Assembly: GCA_963789025.1 (NCBI GenBank)
Contig: CAWBIT010000008.1
Coordinates: 558,001 to 622,000 of the forward strand
From: AP-15 sp963789025
GTDB taxonomy: Bacteria; Pseudomonadota; Alphaproteobacteria; ATCC43930; CGMCC-115725
Direction of reading: 5' to 3'
DNA length: 64,000 bases
Shown here in pieces: positions 41,690-51,163 of the stretch. Under the pieces are notes generated by a model, which did no database searches, was not told where the DNA came from, and saw nothing but the letters and a program-made list of their open reading frames with translations. Each line of letters opens with the position of its first letter. Position 1 is the first letter of the stretch. The position numbers and the translations under genes are program-made.

Positions 41690-43094
41690 AACGCACCGTG
41701 CACAGCGCAGCTTCGGTGACGGGCTGATCGCCGAAGAAGTGAAGGATCTGCACGAAGCGTGGATGAAGCACGCCGATCAGCTGCTCGGCGATCCGCAGAT
41801 CGTGGCGGCGGTCTACGAGGCCCTGGCCCAGCGCCATCCGCAGAGCCGCAAACGTGGGCGGCCGGGCACCCCGGCCGAGGTGGTGCTGCGTTTGCTGGTG
41901 CTCAAGCACATGCGCAACTGGAGTTACGGCGTGCTCGAACGGGAGGTGCGCGCCAATCTGGTATACCGCGATTTCACCCGCGTGGGCGGCACCAAGATGC
42001 CCGACGCCAAGACCATGGGCAAATGGGGGGTGGCACTGGGGCCGGAGGTGATCAACCAGATCCACGAGCGCGTGCAGATCGCGCGCGACCATCGCGTGGC
42101 GGCAGGCCGGCGGATGCGCGTCGACACCACCGTGGTCGAAACCAACATTCATTATCCGACCGATAGTAGTTTATTGGGTGACGGGGTGCGGGTGCTGACT
42201 CGCACAATGAAGAAGATCACCAAGATCGCCGGCGCCGCCGGCGCCACGCTGCGCGACCGCAGCCGCAGCGTCAAATTGCGGGTACTGGAGATCGCGCGTG
42301 CGGCGCGCGCCAAAGGCCGTCAGAACAGTGACAGGCTGGCGCAGGCGTACCAAAGATTACTCGAGGCAACCGGCCGGGTGGTGGGTCAAGCCAAGCGCTT
42401 TGCCAGCGAGATCGATGACGGCGTCAAGCGCGCGGCGGAAGGCTCGCGGCAAGGCGTGCTGGAAGGGCTGCACCGCGAGCTGGAGAGCATGGTGCCGCTG
42501 GTGCAGCAGGTCATGCGCCAAACCAGAGCCCGCGTCTTCGCCGGCGATACCCACGCCGAAGGCAAGATCGTCAGCCTGTTCGAACCCACCACCGAGGTCA
42601 TTCGCAAAGGCAAGGCCGGCAAGCCAACCGAATTCGGCAAAATGGTCAAACTGCAGGAGGCGGAGAACCAGATCGTCATCGCCTACGAGGTCTACGATCA
42701 GCGGCCCAGCGATTCGGACATCCTGATGGCGGCGATCGAAACCCATCAGGCGAGGCTGGGGCGCACGCCGCGTCTGGTGGCCGCCGATGCCGGTTTCTAC
42801 TCGGCCAAGAACGAAGCCGCCGCAAAGGCTAAGGGCGTCAAGCGCGTGTGCATCCCCAATCGCTCCACCAAAAGCCCGGAGCGCAAGCGCGAGCAGAAGA
42901 AGCGCTGGTTCCGCAACGGGCAGAAGTGGCGGACCGGCTCCGAGGGCCGCATCAGTGTGGTCAAACGACGGCACGGTCTGAACCGCAGCCGATACAGGGG
43001 TGACGTCGGCATCAAGCGCTGGGTCGGCCTCGGTGTGATCGCCGATAACCTCGTCAACGTCAGCCGCGCCATGGCCAAGCAGCCCGCCCCGTAA
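41682..43094 (+). CDS. transposase, probable ISNCY family
   Basis: 470 residues from a GTG. N-terminal region with HAEVVLRLLVLKHMRNWSYG-like LRLLVLKHMRNWSYGVLE and FTRVGGTKMPDAKTMGKWG; catalytic core MRVDTTVVETNIHYPTDSSL (first D), RVFAGDTHAEGKI, LVAADAGFYSAKNEAAAKAK (second D) and GSEGRISVVKRRHGLNRSRY (E in GRISVVKRRHG context). This layout is common to IS4/IS5-like DDE enzymes and to those listed as ISNCY in rhizobia; the family name is from memory of similar sequences. The gene looks intact. Confidence 0.82.
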   Translation: MIKTHRAQRSFGDGLIAEEVKDLHEAWMKHADQLLGDPQIVAAVYEALAQRHPQSRKRGRPGTPAEVVLRLLVLKHMRNWSYGVLEREVRANLVYRDFTRVGGTKMPDAKTMGKWGVALGPEVINQIHERVQIARDHRVAAGRRMRVDTTVVETNIHYPTDSSLLGDGVRVLTRTMKKITKIAGAAGATLRDRSRSVKLRVLEIARAARAKGRQNSDRLAQAYQRLLEATGRVVGQAKRFASEIDDGVKRAAEGSRQGVLEGLHRELESMVPLVQQVMRQTRARVFAGDTHAEGKIVSLFEPTTEVIRKGKAGKPTEFGKMVKLQEAENQIVIAYEVYDQRPSDSDILMAAIETHQARLGRTPRLVAADAGFYSAKNEAAAKAKGVKRVCIPNRSTKSPERKREQKKRWFRNGQKWRTGSEGRISVVKRRHGLNRSRYRGDVGIKRWVGLGVIADNLVNVSRAMAKQPAP

Positions 43095-43204
43095 GCTGGG
43101 ACTTCTGCCCGCAAAAACCCGACACATTCGTCGGATGATCGCGCGCGCCCAAATTCTGGCGCCGCCTTTTCAAAAACGTGCTTTTTGCGCCGAAAAGTAG
43201 CTAG

Positions 43205-45321
43205 CGGGCTGGTTGGGGCCGTTATCGGGCTGCCCCAGCCGGGTTTCGCCGTTCTGGGCAACAAGGCCGTATTTGAGGGCATTGACACGAGTTATGCGAC
43301 AGGGCTCTGGATCACTGACGGAACCTCGGCGGGAACCAGCGAGTTGACCGTCGCCGGAGCCTCCTTTTTGGGTCCGTTTTCTAGGCACCACTCCGGACTT
43401 TACGACCCTTGGCAGCAAAGTGCTGTTTGCGAGCCGAAACGCAGGCGGTGCCCCCAACCTAGGAGTTACGGACGGAACCTCGGCAGGGACCACCGAACTC
43501 ACAGTTGCTGGAGCCAATTCGGGTGGGTTGTTTGGCGCCAATCTTCCACCTGACTTCACCGTTCTTGGCAACGTTGCGCTGTTCGAAGGCTATGATACGC
43601 TTGGTAACGTCGGCCTTTGGGTGACGGACGGGACATCCGCGGGGACGCGCGAGCTGGCGCCTTCCGTGCCGCTGAGCCTTGACGGGAAGCCGGACTTTAC
43701 CGTGCTCGGCACCCAGGCGCTGTTTGTGGGAAACGGGAATTGGGTGACGGACGGGACATCTGCAGGGACGAGCGAGCTGTCAGCCGCAACATCCTTTAGT
43801 CCGCTATATCCTTCCGATATTACCGTCCTCACTAACGCCAACTCACCATCCCCGCGCAGCGACTTCAACAACGACGGCAGGTCCGATTTTCTGCTGCAGA
43901 ACAGCAGCGGTCAAATCTTCACCTGGGAGATGAACGGCACCAGTATCATCGCCACCGGAAATTTGCCTAATCCCGGACCCAGCTGGCACCCGATCGCGAC
44001 CGGCGATTTCAATGACGACGGCAAAGCCGACATTCTGCTGCAGAACGGCAGCGGCCAAGTCTTTGTCTGGGAATTGTCCGGCGGCAGCCTGATCGGCAGC
44101 GGCAGCGTTGCCAATCCCGGGCCGAGCTGGCATGCGGTCGGGTCGGGCGACTTCAGCGGCGACGGCTTCTCCGACGGCGTCCTGTTGCAGAACAGCGCCG
44201 GCGAGGTCGATATCTGGGAATTGAACGGGACCAGCGTGATCGGCGTCGCCAGTCTCGCCAATCCCGGGCCGAGTTGGCACGCGATCGGGTCAGGCGATTT
44301 CAACGGCGACGGGCATTCCGACATCCTGTTGCAGAACAGCAGCGGCGAGGTCGATATCTGGGAGCTGAATGGCGCCACCATGATCGGGGTCGGCAGTGTC
44401 GCCAATCCCGGACCGAGCTGGCATGCGATCTCCACCGGCGATTTCAACGGCGACGGCAAGTCCGACATCCTCTTGCAGAACGACGGCGGCGAAGTCGTGG
44501 TCTGGGAGATGAACGGCGCCAATGTGATCGCCAGCGTCAGTCTCGGCAATCCTGGGCCGAGCTGGCACGCCGTCGGCACCGGCGATTACAACGGAGACGG
44601 CCATTACGACATCCGGTTTCAGAATTCGAGCGGCGAAGCTTTTATTTGGGAACTGAATGGAACCGCCTTGATCGGCAGCGGCAGCGTCGCCAATCCGGGG
44701 CCGAGCTGGCATGTCGTGGGCGACAGCACTCCCTTTGAGCCGGCGAAGGCGGATTTGACCTGGCAGACCGATGGCAACGCCATCGAATTCGAGAACGACA
44801 GCGGCCAGGCCGCGACCTGGTTGATGAACGGAACCACCCTGACGAGCGGCGCCAGTCTCGCCAATCCGGGGCCAAGTTGGCACATCAAGGCTTCAGGCGA
44901 CTTCAATGGCGACGGCAGTCCCGATCTGCTGTGGCAGAACGACGACGGCACTCCTGCAATCTGGGAAACCAACGGTTCCAGCGTGATCGGCGGCGGCAGC
45001 CTCGCCAATCCCGGGCCGAGCTGGCACGTCATCGGGGTCGGCGACTTCAACCACGACGGCCGCGCCGATATCCTGTGGCAGAATGACAGCGGCGAAGCGG
45101 CGATCTGGGAGATGAACGGCGCCAATGTGATCGGCGCCGCCAGTATCGGCAACCCTGGGCCGGACTGGCACATCATGGGGACCGGCGACTACAACCACGA
45201 CGGCAAATCCGACATCCTGTGGCAGAATTCGAGCGGCGCAGTTTCGGTCTGGGAGATGAACGGCACCAGCGTCCTCGCCGCCGCCGCCATCGCCAACCCC
45301 GGCCCCACCTGGCACGCTTGA
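43205..45321 (+). pseudogene. 3' fragment of the broken repeat-protein gene
   Basis: Begins in frame with the middle fragment, then a one-base insertion in a T run near 43385 shifts to the frame that stays open to 45321 (633 codons from a GTG at 43420). It contains the last ELW-type repeats (NVGLWVTDGTSAGTREL) and ten FG-GAP-like repeats. The seventh repeat is irregular (GDSTPFEPAKADLTWQTDG), with the same irregularity in the paralog at 45444. Ends NPGPTWHA, as do its relatives. Confidence 0.85.
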
Positions 45322-45443
45322 CCTGGGTTGGTGTCGGAGACACACAGCCGACTGACGGCCCCAGCTATTCTAATAAAGTTAAAAGCTTAATTTGTTGACC
45401 CCGGGCGGCCGCCGGGCGACACGGTCGCGCCCGGAGGTCCGTC

Positions 45444-48400
45444 ATGTCCATATCTCGAATTGTCTTTGCCGGCCGGGATGCGAGCGGCAATACCAATCTC
45501 GGGGTCGCCACGAGGACCTCGGCAGGGACCAGTGAGCTGACGGTTGCCGGTGCCAATGCCGGAGGGCTGTTCAATTCCAGTAATTTTCAATCCGGCTTTT
45601 CTCCCGGCTTTACGGTCCTCGGCAACCTCGCGCTGTTCGAAGGCGACGACGCGACGGGTGCGGCTAGTCTCTGGGTGACCGACGGGACCTCAGCTGGCAC
45701 CAGCGAGCTAAGCGTCGCCGGCGCCAATGCCAGAGGGCTGTTTGCTAATGTCATCGCGCCTCACCTGACAGTCTTCGCCGGCAAGGCGCTCTTTGTCGGC
45801 GAAGACGCGAACGGCACGATCAACCTGTGGACCACCGGGGGGACGGGCTCGGGAACCAGCGAATTAGCGGCCGCGGGAAGCTACGCCAGCGGGCTGTTTT
45901 TCGACGTCGCCGCGCCTGATTTTACCGTCCTCGGCGGCAGGGTGTTGTTCCAGGGCGAGGACGCGGCCGGTAATGCCAACCTTTGGGTGACCGACGGAAC
46001 CTCGGGCGGGACCAGCGAGCTGGCCGTCGCCGGCGCCAATTCCGGCGGGCTGTTCGATCTGGGTTTCTTTCCCTCCGGTTTCTCTCCCGCCTTCACGATC
46101 CTCGGTACTCGTGCGCTGTTCGAAGGCTACGATGCGAGCGGCATTGACGGTCTTTGGGTGACCGACGGGACCTCCGCCGGCACCAGCGAGCTGACCGTTG
46201 CCGGCAGTTTTGCCAGCGGCCTCTTCTTCGACGTCAGCGCGCCTGATCTGACTGTATTTGGCGGCAAGGCGCTCTTCGTCGGCGAAGACACGAGCGGCAA
46301 CATCAGCCTCTGGTCCACCGACGGGACGGGTGCCGGGACCAGCGAGCTGACGGTCGCCGGAAGTAATGCGACTGGGCTGTTTTTTCGCGTCACTGCGCCC
46401 GATTTCACGGTGCTCGGCAACAAGGTGCTGTTTGCGGGCCAGGATGCGGCCGGTAATTCCAGCCTGTGGGTGACCGACGGGACCGCCGGCGGGACGAGCA
46501 AACTGGCGGTCGCCGGCGCCAATGCCAGCGGGCTGTTCGACCTGAGTTTCTTTCCCACCGGTTTTTCTCCGGGGTTCACCGTCCTCGGCAATGTGGCTTT
46601 GTTCGAAGGCTACGATGCGAGCGGCGTGGACGGGCTTTGGGTGACCGACGGGACTGCGGCGGGCACCAGCGAGCTCAGCGTCTCCGGCAGTTATGCCAAC
46701 GGGTTGTTTGCTAACCTCTCTGCTCCGCCCGATATTACAGTTATCGGCGGCGCCGCGCTGTTCGCCGGCGAAGACGCGAGCGGCAACATCAATCTGTGGG
46801 TCACCGACGGGACTTCGGCGGGAACCAGCGAGCTGACTGCCGCGGGCGCAAGTTCCAGCGGTCTGAGCCCAAACGACCTTGTTGGCCTGCCGACTTCAGC
46901 GGGAGGCCCGACTAGCGATTTCAACGGCGACGGCAAGTCCGACATTCTGTTTCAGGACAGCAGCGGGGGAACCGACATCTGGGATGTGAACGGAACCAGC
47001 GTGATAGCCAGCGGCAGCATCGGCAATCCGGGGCCGAGCTGGCATGTCAAGGATACCGGCGATTTCAACGGCGATGGCCATACCGATATCTTGTGGCAGA
47101 ACAGCAGCGGCGAAGTCGCCATCTGGGAGATGAACCGCACCAATGTGATCGGCGCCGCCGATCTCGGCAATCCCGGGCCGGGGTGGCACGTCGTCGGCAC
47201 CGGCGATTTCAATGGCGACGGTCGTTCCGACATCCTGTGGCAGAGCAGCAGCGGCGAGGTCGATATCTGGGAATTGAACGGGACCAGTGTGATTGCGGCC
47301 GCCAGTCTCGGCAATCCCGGGCCGGACTGGCACGCGATCGGGTCGGGCGATTTCAACGGCGACGGGTTTTCCGATATTCTGTGGCAGAACAGCAGCGGCG
47401 AGGTCGATATTTGGGAATTGAACGGGACCAATGTGATCGGCAGCGGCAGTCTCGGCAACCCTGGGCCGACCTGGCATGCGGTCAGCACGGGGGACTTCTA
47501 CGGCGACGGCCATTCCGGCATTCTGTGGCAGAACGACGATGGCACGGTGGCGGTTTGGGAATTGAACGGCGCCAGTGTCATCGGCGCGGCGATTGTCACC
47601 GACCCGGGGCCGAGCTGGCATGCGGTCGGCGCCGGCGATTACAACGGCGACGGCTTCTCCGACATCCGCTTTCAGAATTCGAGCGGCGAAGTCTTTATCT
47701 GGGAAATGAACGGCGCCGGCATCGTCGGCAGCGGCAGTCCCGGCAATCCGGGCCCGAGCTGGCATGTCACGGGCGACAGCAGTCCTTATAATCCGGCGAG
47801 TGAGGACCTGATTTGGCAGAGCGACGGCAGCGATATCTTGCTGCAGAACGACACTGGCGCAGCCTTTCTGTGGGCGACCAACGGCAGCGCCGTGACAGCC
47901 AGCGGCAGTCTCGGCAACCCGGGGCCGAGCTGGCACATCAAGGCGTCGGGCGACTTCTACGGCAACGGCAATCCCGATCTGCTCTGGCAAAACGACGACG
48001 GCACCGCCGCAATCTGGGAAACCAACGGGACGGGTGTGGTTGCCAGCGCCATCATCGGCAACCCCGGTCCGAGCTGGCACGTCATGTCGGCCGGCGATTT
48101 CAACGATGACGGCCGCTCCGACATCCTGTGGCAGAACGACAGCGGCGAGGCCGCGATCTGGGAGATGAACGGGACCACTGTCATCGGCGGTGCCATCGCC
48201 GGCAACCCGGGGCCGAGCTGGCACGTCAGGGGCACCGGCGACTTCAACAGCGACGGCTTCTCAGACATCTTGTGGCAGAACGATGATGGCTCGGTCGCGA
48301 TCTGGGAAATGAACGGTACCAATGTCATCGGCAGCGCAGTCGTCGGCAACCCGGGGCCGAGCTGGCACGCCTTGGGCACCGGCGATTTCAACGGCGACGG

Positions 48401-48662
48401 CCGCGCCGACATCCTTTGGCAGAACGACAGCGGCGAAGCGGCGATCTGGGAGATGAACGGCACCAATGTGATCGGCGCCGCCAGTATCGGCAATCCGGGT
48501 CCGGACTGGCACATCATGGGGACCGGCGACTACAACAACGACGGCAAGTCCGACATCCTGTGGCAGAATTCGAGCGGTGAAGTCGTGGTCTGGGAGATGA
48601 ACGGCGCCAGCATTCTCGCCAGCGCCAGCCTCGCCAACCCCGGCCCCACATGGTATGCTTGA
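45444..48662 (+). CDS. giant type I-secreted ELWxxDGT / FG-GAP repeat protein
   Basis: 1072 residues, no N-terminal signal, behind a GGAGGT site. Residues 1-480: about nine ELW-type repeats of roughly 50-60 residues (LWVTDGTSAGTSELTVAG with linkers such as FTVLGNKVLFAGQDAAGN). Residues 490-1072: twelve repeats of about 48 residues, consensus DFNGDGxSDILWQNSSGEVxIWEMNGTxVIGxxSLGNPGPSWHxxGTG (described by its parts DFNGDG, DILWQN, IWEMNGT, NPGPSWH). D-x-N-x-D-G-x-x-D is a calcium-binding FG-GAP/VCBS loop, so the tail probably forms a calcium-stiffened beta-propeller or rod. Lack of a Sec signal, and the nearby exporter, point to type I secretion. Role is likely surface adhesion or matrix building (inference). 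It is the intact paralog of the broken gene upstream. Confidence 0.85.
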   Translation: MSISRIVFAGRDASGNTNLGVATRTSAGTSELTVAGANAGGLFNSSNFQSGFSPGFTVLGNLALFEGDDATGAASLWVTDGTSAGTSELSVAGANARGLFANVIAPHLTVFAGKALFVGEDANGTINLWTTGGTGSGTSELAAAGSYASGLFFDVAAPDFTVLGGRVLFQGEDAAGNANLWVTDGTSGGTSELAVAGANSGGLFDLGFFPSGFSPAFTILGTRALFEGYDASGIDGLWVTDGTSAGTSELTVAGSFASGLFFDVSAPDLTVFGGKALFVGEDTSGNISLWSTDGTGAGTSELTVAGSNATGLFFRVTAPDFTVLGNKVLFAGQDAAGNSSLWVTDGTAGGTSKLAVAGANASGLFDLSFFPTGFSPGFTVLGNVALFEGYDASGVDGLWVTDGTAAGTSELSVSGSYANGLFANLSAPPDITVIGGAALFAGEDASGNINLWVTDGTSAGTSELTAAGASSSGLSPNDLVGLPTSAGGPTSDFNGDGKSDILFQDSSGGTDIWDVNGTSVIASGSIGNPGPSWHVKDTGDFNGDGHTDILWQNSSGEVAIWEMNRTNVIGAADLGNPGPGWHVVGTGDFNGDGRSDILWQSSSGEVDIWELNGTSVIAAASLGNPGPDWHAIGSGDFNGDGFSDILWQNSSGEVDIWELNGTNVIGSGSLGNPGPTWHAVSTGDFYGDGHSGILWQNDDGTVAVWELNGASVIGAAIVTDPGPSWHAVGAGDYNGDGFSDIRFQNSSGEVFIWEMNGAGIVGSGSPGNPGPSWHVTGDSSPYNPASEDLIWQSDGSDILLQNDTGAAFLWATNGSAVTASGSLGNPGPSWHIKASGDFYGNGNPDLLWQNDDGTAAIWETNGTGVVASAIIGNPGPSWHVMSAGDFNDDGRSDILWQNDSGEAAIWEMNGTTVIGGAIAGNPGPSWHVRGTGDFNSDGFSDILWQNDDGSVAIWEMNGTNVIGSAVVGNPGPSWHALGTGDFNGDGRADILWQNDSGEAAIWEMNGTNVIGAASIGNPGPDWHIMGTGDYNNDGKSDILWQNSSGEVVVWEMNGASILASASLANPGPTWYA

Positions 48663-48699
48663 CCCGAAGAGATGAACGGCAACCAAATTTGTCGGCAAC

Positions 48700-48930
48700 G
48701 CCAACCTTGGCGAGCCGTGAGACACTCGAGATACAACGGATGCGCCTCGAATTTCACCGCCTCGCGGTCATTCAGCGCGGCCAGAACCGCGAACTGCAGC
48801 CGGTCAGCCAATTCAGCGTAGCCTTGCCGGTCCGTGCCGATGCATGGCTTCATGCAGACCCTCTGCGTCCTTGAGAGCCTCCGCGCCCGCTCCGCCGAGC
48901 AGGCCTCCTCGACCCCGCCGGGCGTGGTTT
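48700..48930 (+). pseudogene. decayed second copy of the small 94-aa gene
   Basis: Reading RETLEIQRMRLEFHRLAVIQ then RGQNRELQPVSQFSVALPV matches RLEFHRLEAVQRGQNRELQP and VVEFTVALPV of the protein at 35605. After GCCTTGCCGGT a 10-base insertion (CCGTGCCGAT) shifts the frame; the match resumes as GFMQTLCVLESLRARSAEQA against GFLQALGVLESVRARFVEQG. The N-terminal 15 codons are poorly kept and no start codon matches. It fills the 353-base gap between the second and third repeat-protein genes. Confidence 0.85.
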
Positions 48931-49015
48931 CGGCGATGAATTGGGGGCCCGTCCGCGGCAGCAGGCATAGCGCCGGCGGCGTTCAGGCGGCAAGCGAGGT
49001 GAGGGAGATGGATCT

Positions 49016-51118
49016 ATGACCGAATTTCGCGTGCCGCTTGATGGCGACGACGGGAACGCACAAAACAACCCTTGGATGATGGATGAGACGAGCAACTCGA
49101 CGGCTGCCGAAGCCTACGCCGATGGGTTGCTTACTCACGTTTCTCCCGGTTTCATCGATTTCAAGCTACCCGCTGCCGGCGACACAGACCCAGGAGGGAC
49201 GTCTGCTCTGACCGGCAACAGGCCAGTATTGCCGTCGGGACCAACTGCGGTCGCTGCGACCACTGCCGGTGCAGTCCTAACTTCTTCCGCCGTCGTGACG
49301 CGCAATGCGATCGCCCTCACTCCTCCGACAAATATCGACCAACCAGTCGAAGCCCCGATTGCCTCTTCCGGCGCCGGAGGCGCGACGACGGAAAGTTACG
49401 GCGCTGCTGGTGGCCTCGTGTTCGATGTGACCTACGACGCCAGCGTCAATAGCGCGCCCGCAGGGTTCACGGCAGCGTTCGCCGCAGCCGTCGAGTTTTA
49501 CACCACCAAGTTCAGCGACCCAATAACCATCAACATCGATGTCGGTTGGGGGGAAGTCGATGGAATACCGCTGAGCGCCGGCGATCTCGGTGAGAGCGAT
49601 TGGTCATTCAACCGCTTTAGCTACAGTCAGGTGAGGTCCGCCTTGCAGGGCGGTGCCACCTCCGCCGACGATCGTGAGGCTGTCGCCACCCTGCCAGCCA
49701 GCGATCCGACCGGGGGCGGCAATTTTTGGATCACGACAGCCGAGCAGAAAGCGTTGGGATTGCTCGGCGCCAGCACCGCTGTCGATGGCTATGTCGGCTT
49801 CAGCGCCAATGACATCTTCACCTTCGATCCCAGTAACAGGGACGTTTCCGGCGCCTACGACTTTATCGGGGTTGCCGAACACGAGATCTCGGAGGTGATG
49901 GGGCGGGATTCGTTCTCCGGGCAAACCATCTCGGGCCGAAGTCATTCCTATTCTCCGATGGACTTGTTTCGGTATGCCTCGCCGGGCACGCGCCAACTCG
50001 GCACCGGCGCCGCATCCTATTTCTCGATCGACGGGGGTACGACGGATCTGGGCAATTGGAACAACTTCGTCACGGGTAACAGTGGGGATTTGGGTGATTG
50101 GGCCGGCACGACGCCGTATACGCCGGACGCCTATAACGACAACAACGATCCTGGCGTCGTCAATCCCGTCACTCAGAGCGACATTCGATTGCTGAACGTG
50201 ATCGGTTGGGATCTGGCGCCGTCACAGCCACCGATCGCTTACGACTTCAACGGCGATAAGACCTCCGACATCCTATGGCAAAACACCAATGGCCAAGCGG
50301 CGGTCTGGCTGATGAATGGCACCACCCCGATCAGCGGACCGGTCGTCGGCAACCCCGGACCGAGCTGGCAGGTGATCGGCGCGGGCGACTTCAACGGCGA
50401 TGGCGATGCCGACATCCTGTGGCAGAACACCGATGGCCAGGCCGCGGTCTGGCTTATGAACGGCACCACCCCGATCAGTGAGGTGGCGGTCGGGGCAAAC
50501 CCGGGACCGAGCTGGCAGGTCGTCGGGGCGGGCGATTTCAACGGCGATGGGGACGCCGACATTCTGTGGCAGAACACCGACGGCCAAGCGGCGATCTGGC
50601 TAATGTACGGGACGACCCCGATCAGCGAGCCGGCGGTCGGGGCGAACCCGGGACCGAGCTGGCACATTGTCGGCACCGGCGACTTCAACGGCGACGGCGA
50701 TGCCGATATATTGTGGCAGAACACCGACGGCCAGGCCGCGATCTGGCTGATGAACGGCACCACCCCACTGAGCGGGCCGGTGATCGGCAACCCGGGACCG
50801 AGCTGGCATGTCGTCGGTGTGGGCGACTTCAACGGCGACGGCGATGCCGACATCCTATGGCAGAACACCGATGGCCAGGCGGCGATCTGGCTGATGAACG
50901 GCGCCACCCCGATCAGCGAACCTGTGATCGGAAACCCGGGACCGAGCTGGCACATCGTCGGCACCGGTGACTACGACGGCGACGGCAAATCCGACATCCT
51001 GTGGCAGAACGACAACGGCCAAGCCTCGATCTGGCTGATGAACGGCACGACCCCAACCGCCGAAGTGCTGGTCGGCAGCAACCCCGGACCGAGCTGGCAT
51101 ATCCACGCGGCCTCCTGA
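49016..51118 (+). CDS. secreted metalloprotease-like protein with six FG-GAP-type repeats
   Basis: 700 residues. The N-terminal 120 residues are Thr/Ala-rich and without a signal peptide. Residues 130-400 resemble the NF038122-type metalloprotease-like group: VFDVTYDASVNSAPAGFTAA, ITINIDVGWGEVDG, the zinc-site-like AEHEISEVMGR (about 286-296; H-E-x2-E, not the full HExxH), YSPMDLFRYASPG, YFSIDGGTTDLGNWN and DIRLLNVIGWDL. Residues 405-700 are six 48-49 residue repeats, with WLMNGTTPIS in place of the WEMNGTNVIG of the paralogs. It lies in the type I secretion array and probably uses the same exporter. Whether it cleaves protein is open because the second zinc His is not in the usual place. Confidence 0.8.
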   Translation: MTEFRVPLDGDDGNAQNNPWMMDETSNSTAAEAYADGLLTHVSPGFIDFKLPAAGDTDPGGTSALTGNRPVLPSGPTAVAATTAGAVLTSSAVVTRNAIALTPPTNIDQPVEAPIASSGAGGATTESYGAAGGLVFDVTYDASVNSAPAGFTAAFAAAVEFYTTKFSDPITINIDVGWGEVDGIPLSAGDLGESDWSFNRFSYSQVRSALQGGATSADDREAVATLPASDPTGGGNFWITTAEQKALGLLGASTAVDGYVGFSANDIFTFDPSNRDVSGAYDFIGVAEHEISEVMGRDSFSGQTISGRSHSYSPMDLFRYASPGTRQLGTGAASYFSIDGGTTDLGNWNNFVTGNSGDLGDWAGTTPYTPDAYNDNNDPGVVNPVTQSDIRLLNVIGWDLAPSQPPIAYDFNGDKTSDILWQNTNGQAAVWLMNGTTPISGPVVGNPGPSWQVIGAGDFNGDGDADILWQNTDGQAAVWLMNGTTPISEVAVGANPGPSWQVVGAGDFNGDGDADILWQNTDGQAAIWLMYGTTPISEPAVGANPGPSWHIVGTGDFNGDGDADILWQNTDGQAAIWLMNGTTPLSGPVIGNPGPSWHVVGVGDFNGDGDADILWQNTDGQAAIWLMNGATPISEPVIGNPGPSWHIVGTGDYDGDGKSDILWQNDNGQASIWLMNGTTPTAEVLVGSNPGPSWHIHAAS

Positions 51119-51163
51119 CGTCACCCCATGGGGTCACCTTTTAGGATCATGTGGCGTGGGAAC

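Larger units (their letters stand above)
41153..43200 (+). mobile_element. insertion sequence of probable ISNCY family, 2048 bp
   Basis: Inverted ends CTACTTTCCGGCGCAAAAA (left) and CTACTTTTCGGCGCAAAAA (right, complement) match at 18 of 19 bases. The flanks are CTAG on both sides (41149-41152 and 43201-43204), a 4-base duplication. Two genes overlap inside: a DUF6788 protein and a large transposase. Confidence 0.85.
36202..45321 (+). pseudogene. giant ELWxxDGT / FG-GAP repeat protein gene, broken by two frameshifts and two insertion elements
   Basis: Coding parts are 36202-36820, 41048-41152 and 43205-45321. The start gives MTTPRAVFESIDAHGHLNLW. A missing G near 36290 breaks the frame inside DGTPAGTMEL; the 4.2-kb element at 36821-41039 and the 2-kb element at 41153-43200 follow; an extra T near 43385 shifts the frame again (GPF to LGTTPDFTTLG). 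With the elements, one duplication each and these two single-base changes undone, one frame of about 950 codons results: about seven ELWVTDGTxAGT repeats, then ten 48-residue repeats with DFNGDGKSDILLQN and NPGPSWHA. This matches the intact paralog at 45444. It would have been a cargo of the exporter upstream. The 3' part from 43420 might still be translated. Confidence 0.9.

Noticed and set aside
46896..48224. 442-codon minus-strand frame with a regular repeat (MPARPRVA...)
   Set aside because: It is the mirror of the 144-bp coding repeats on the plus strand; its regularity comes from them.
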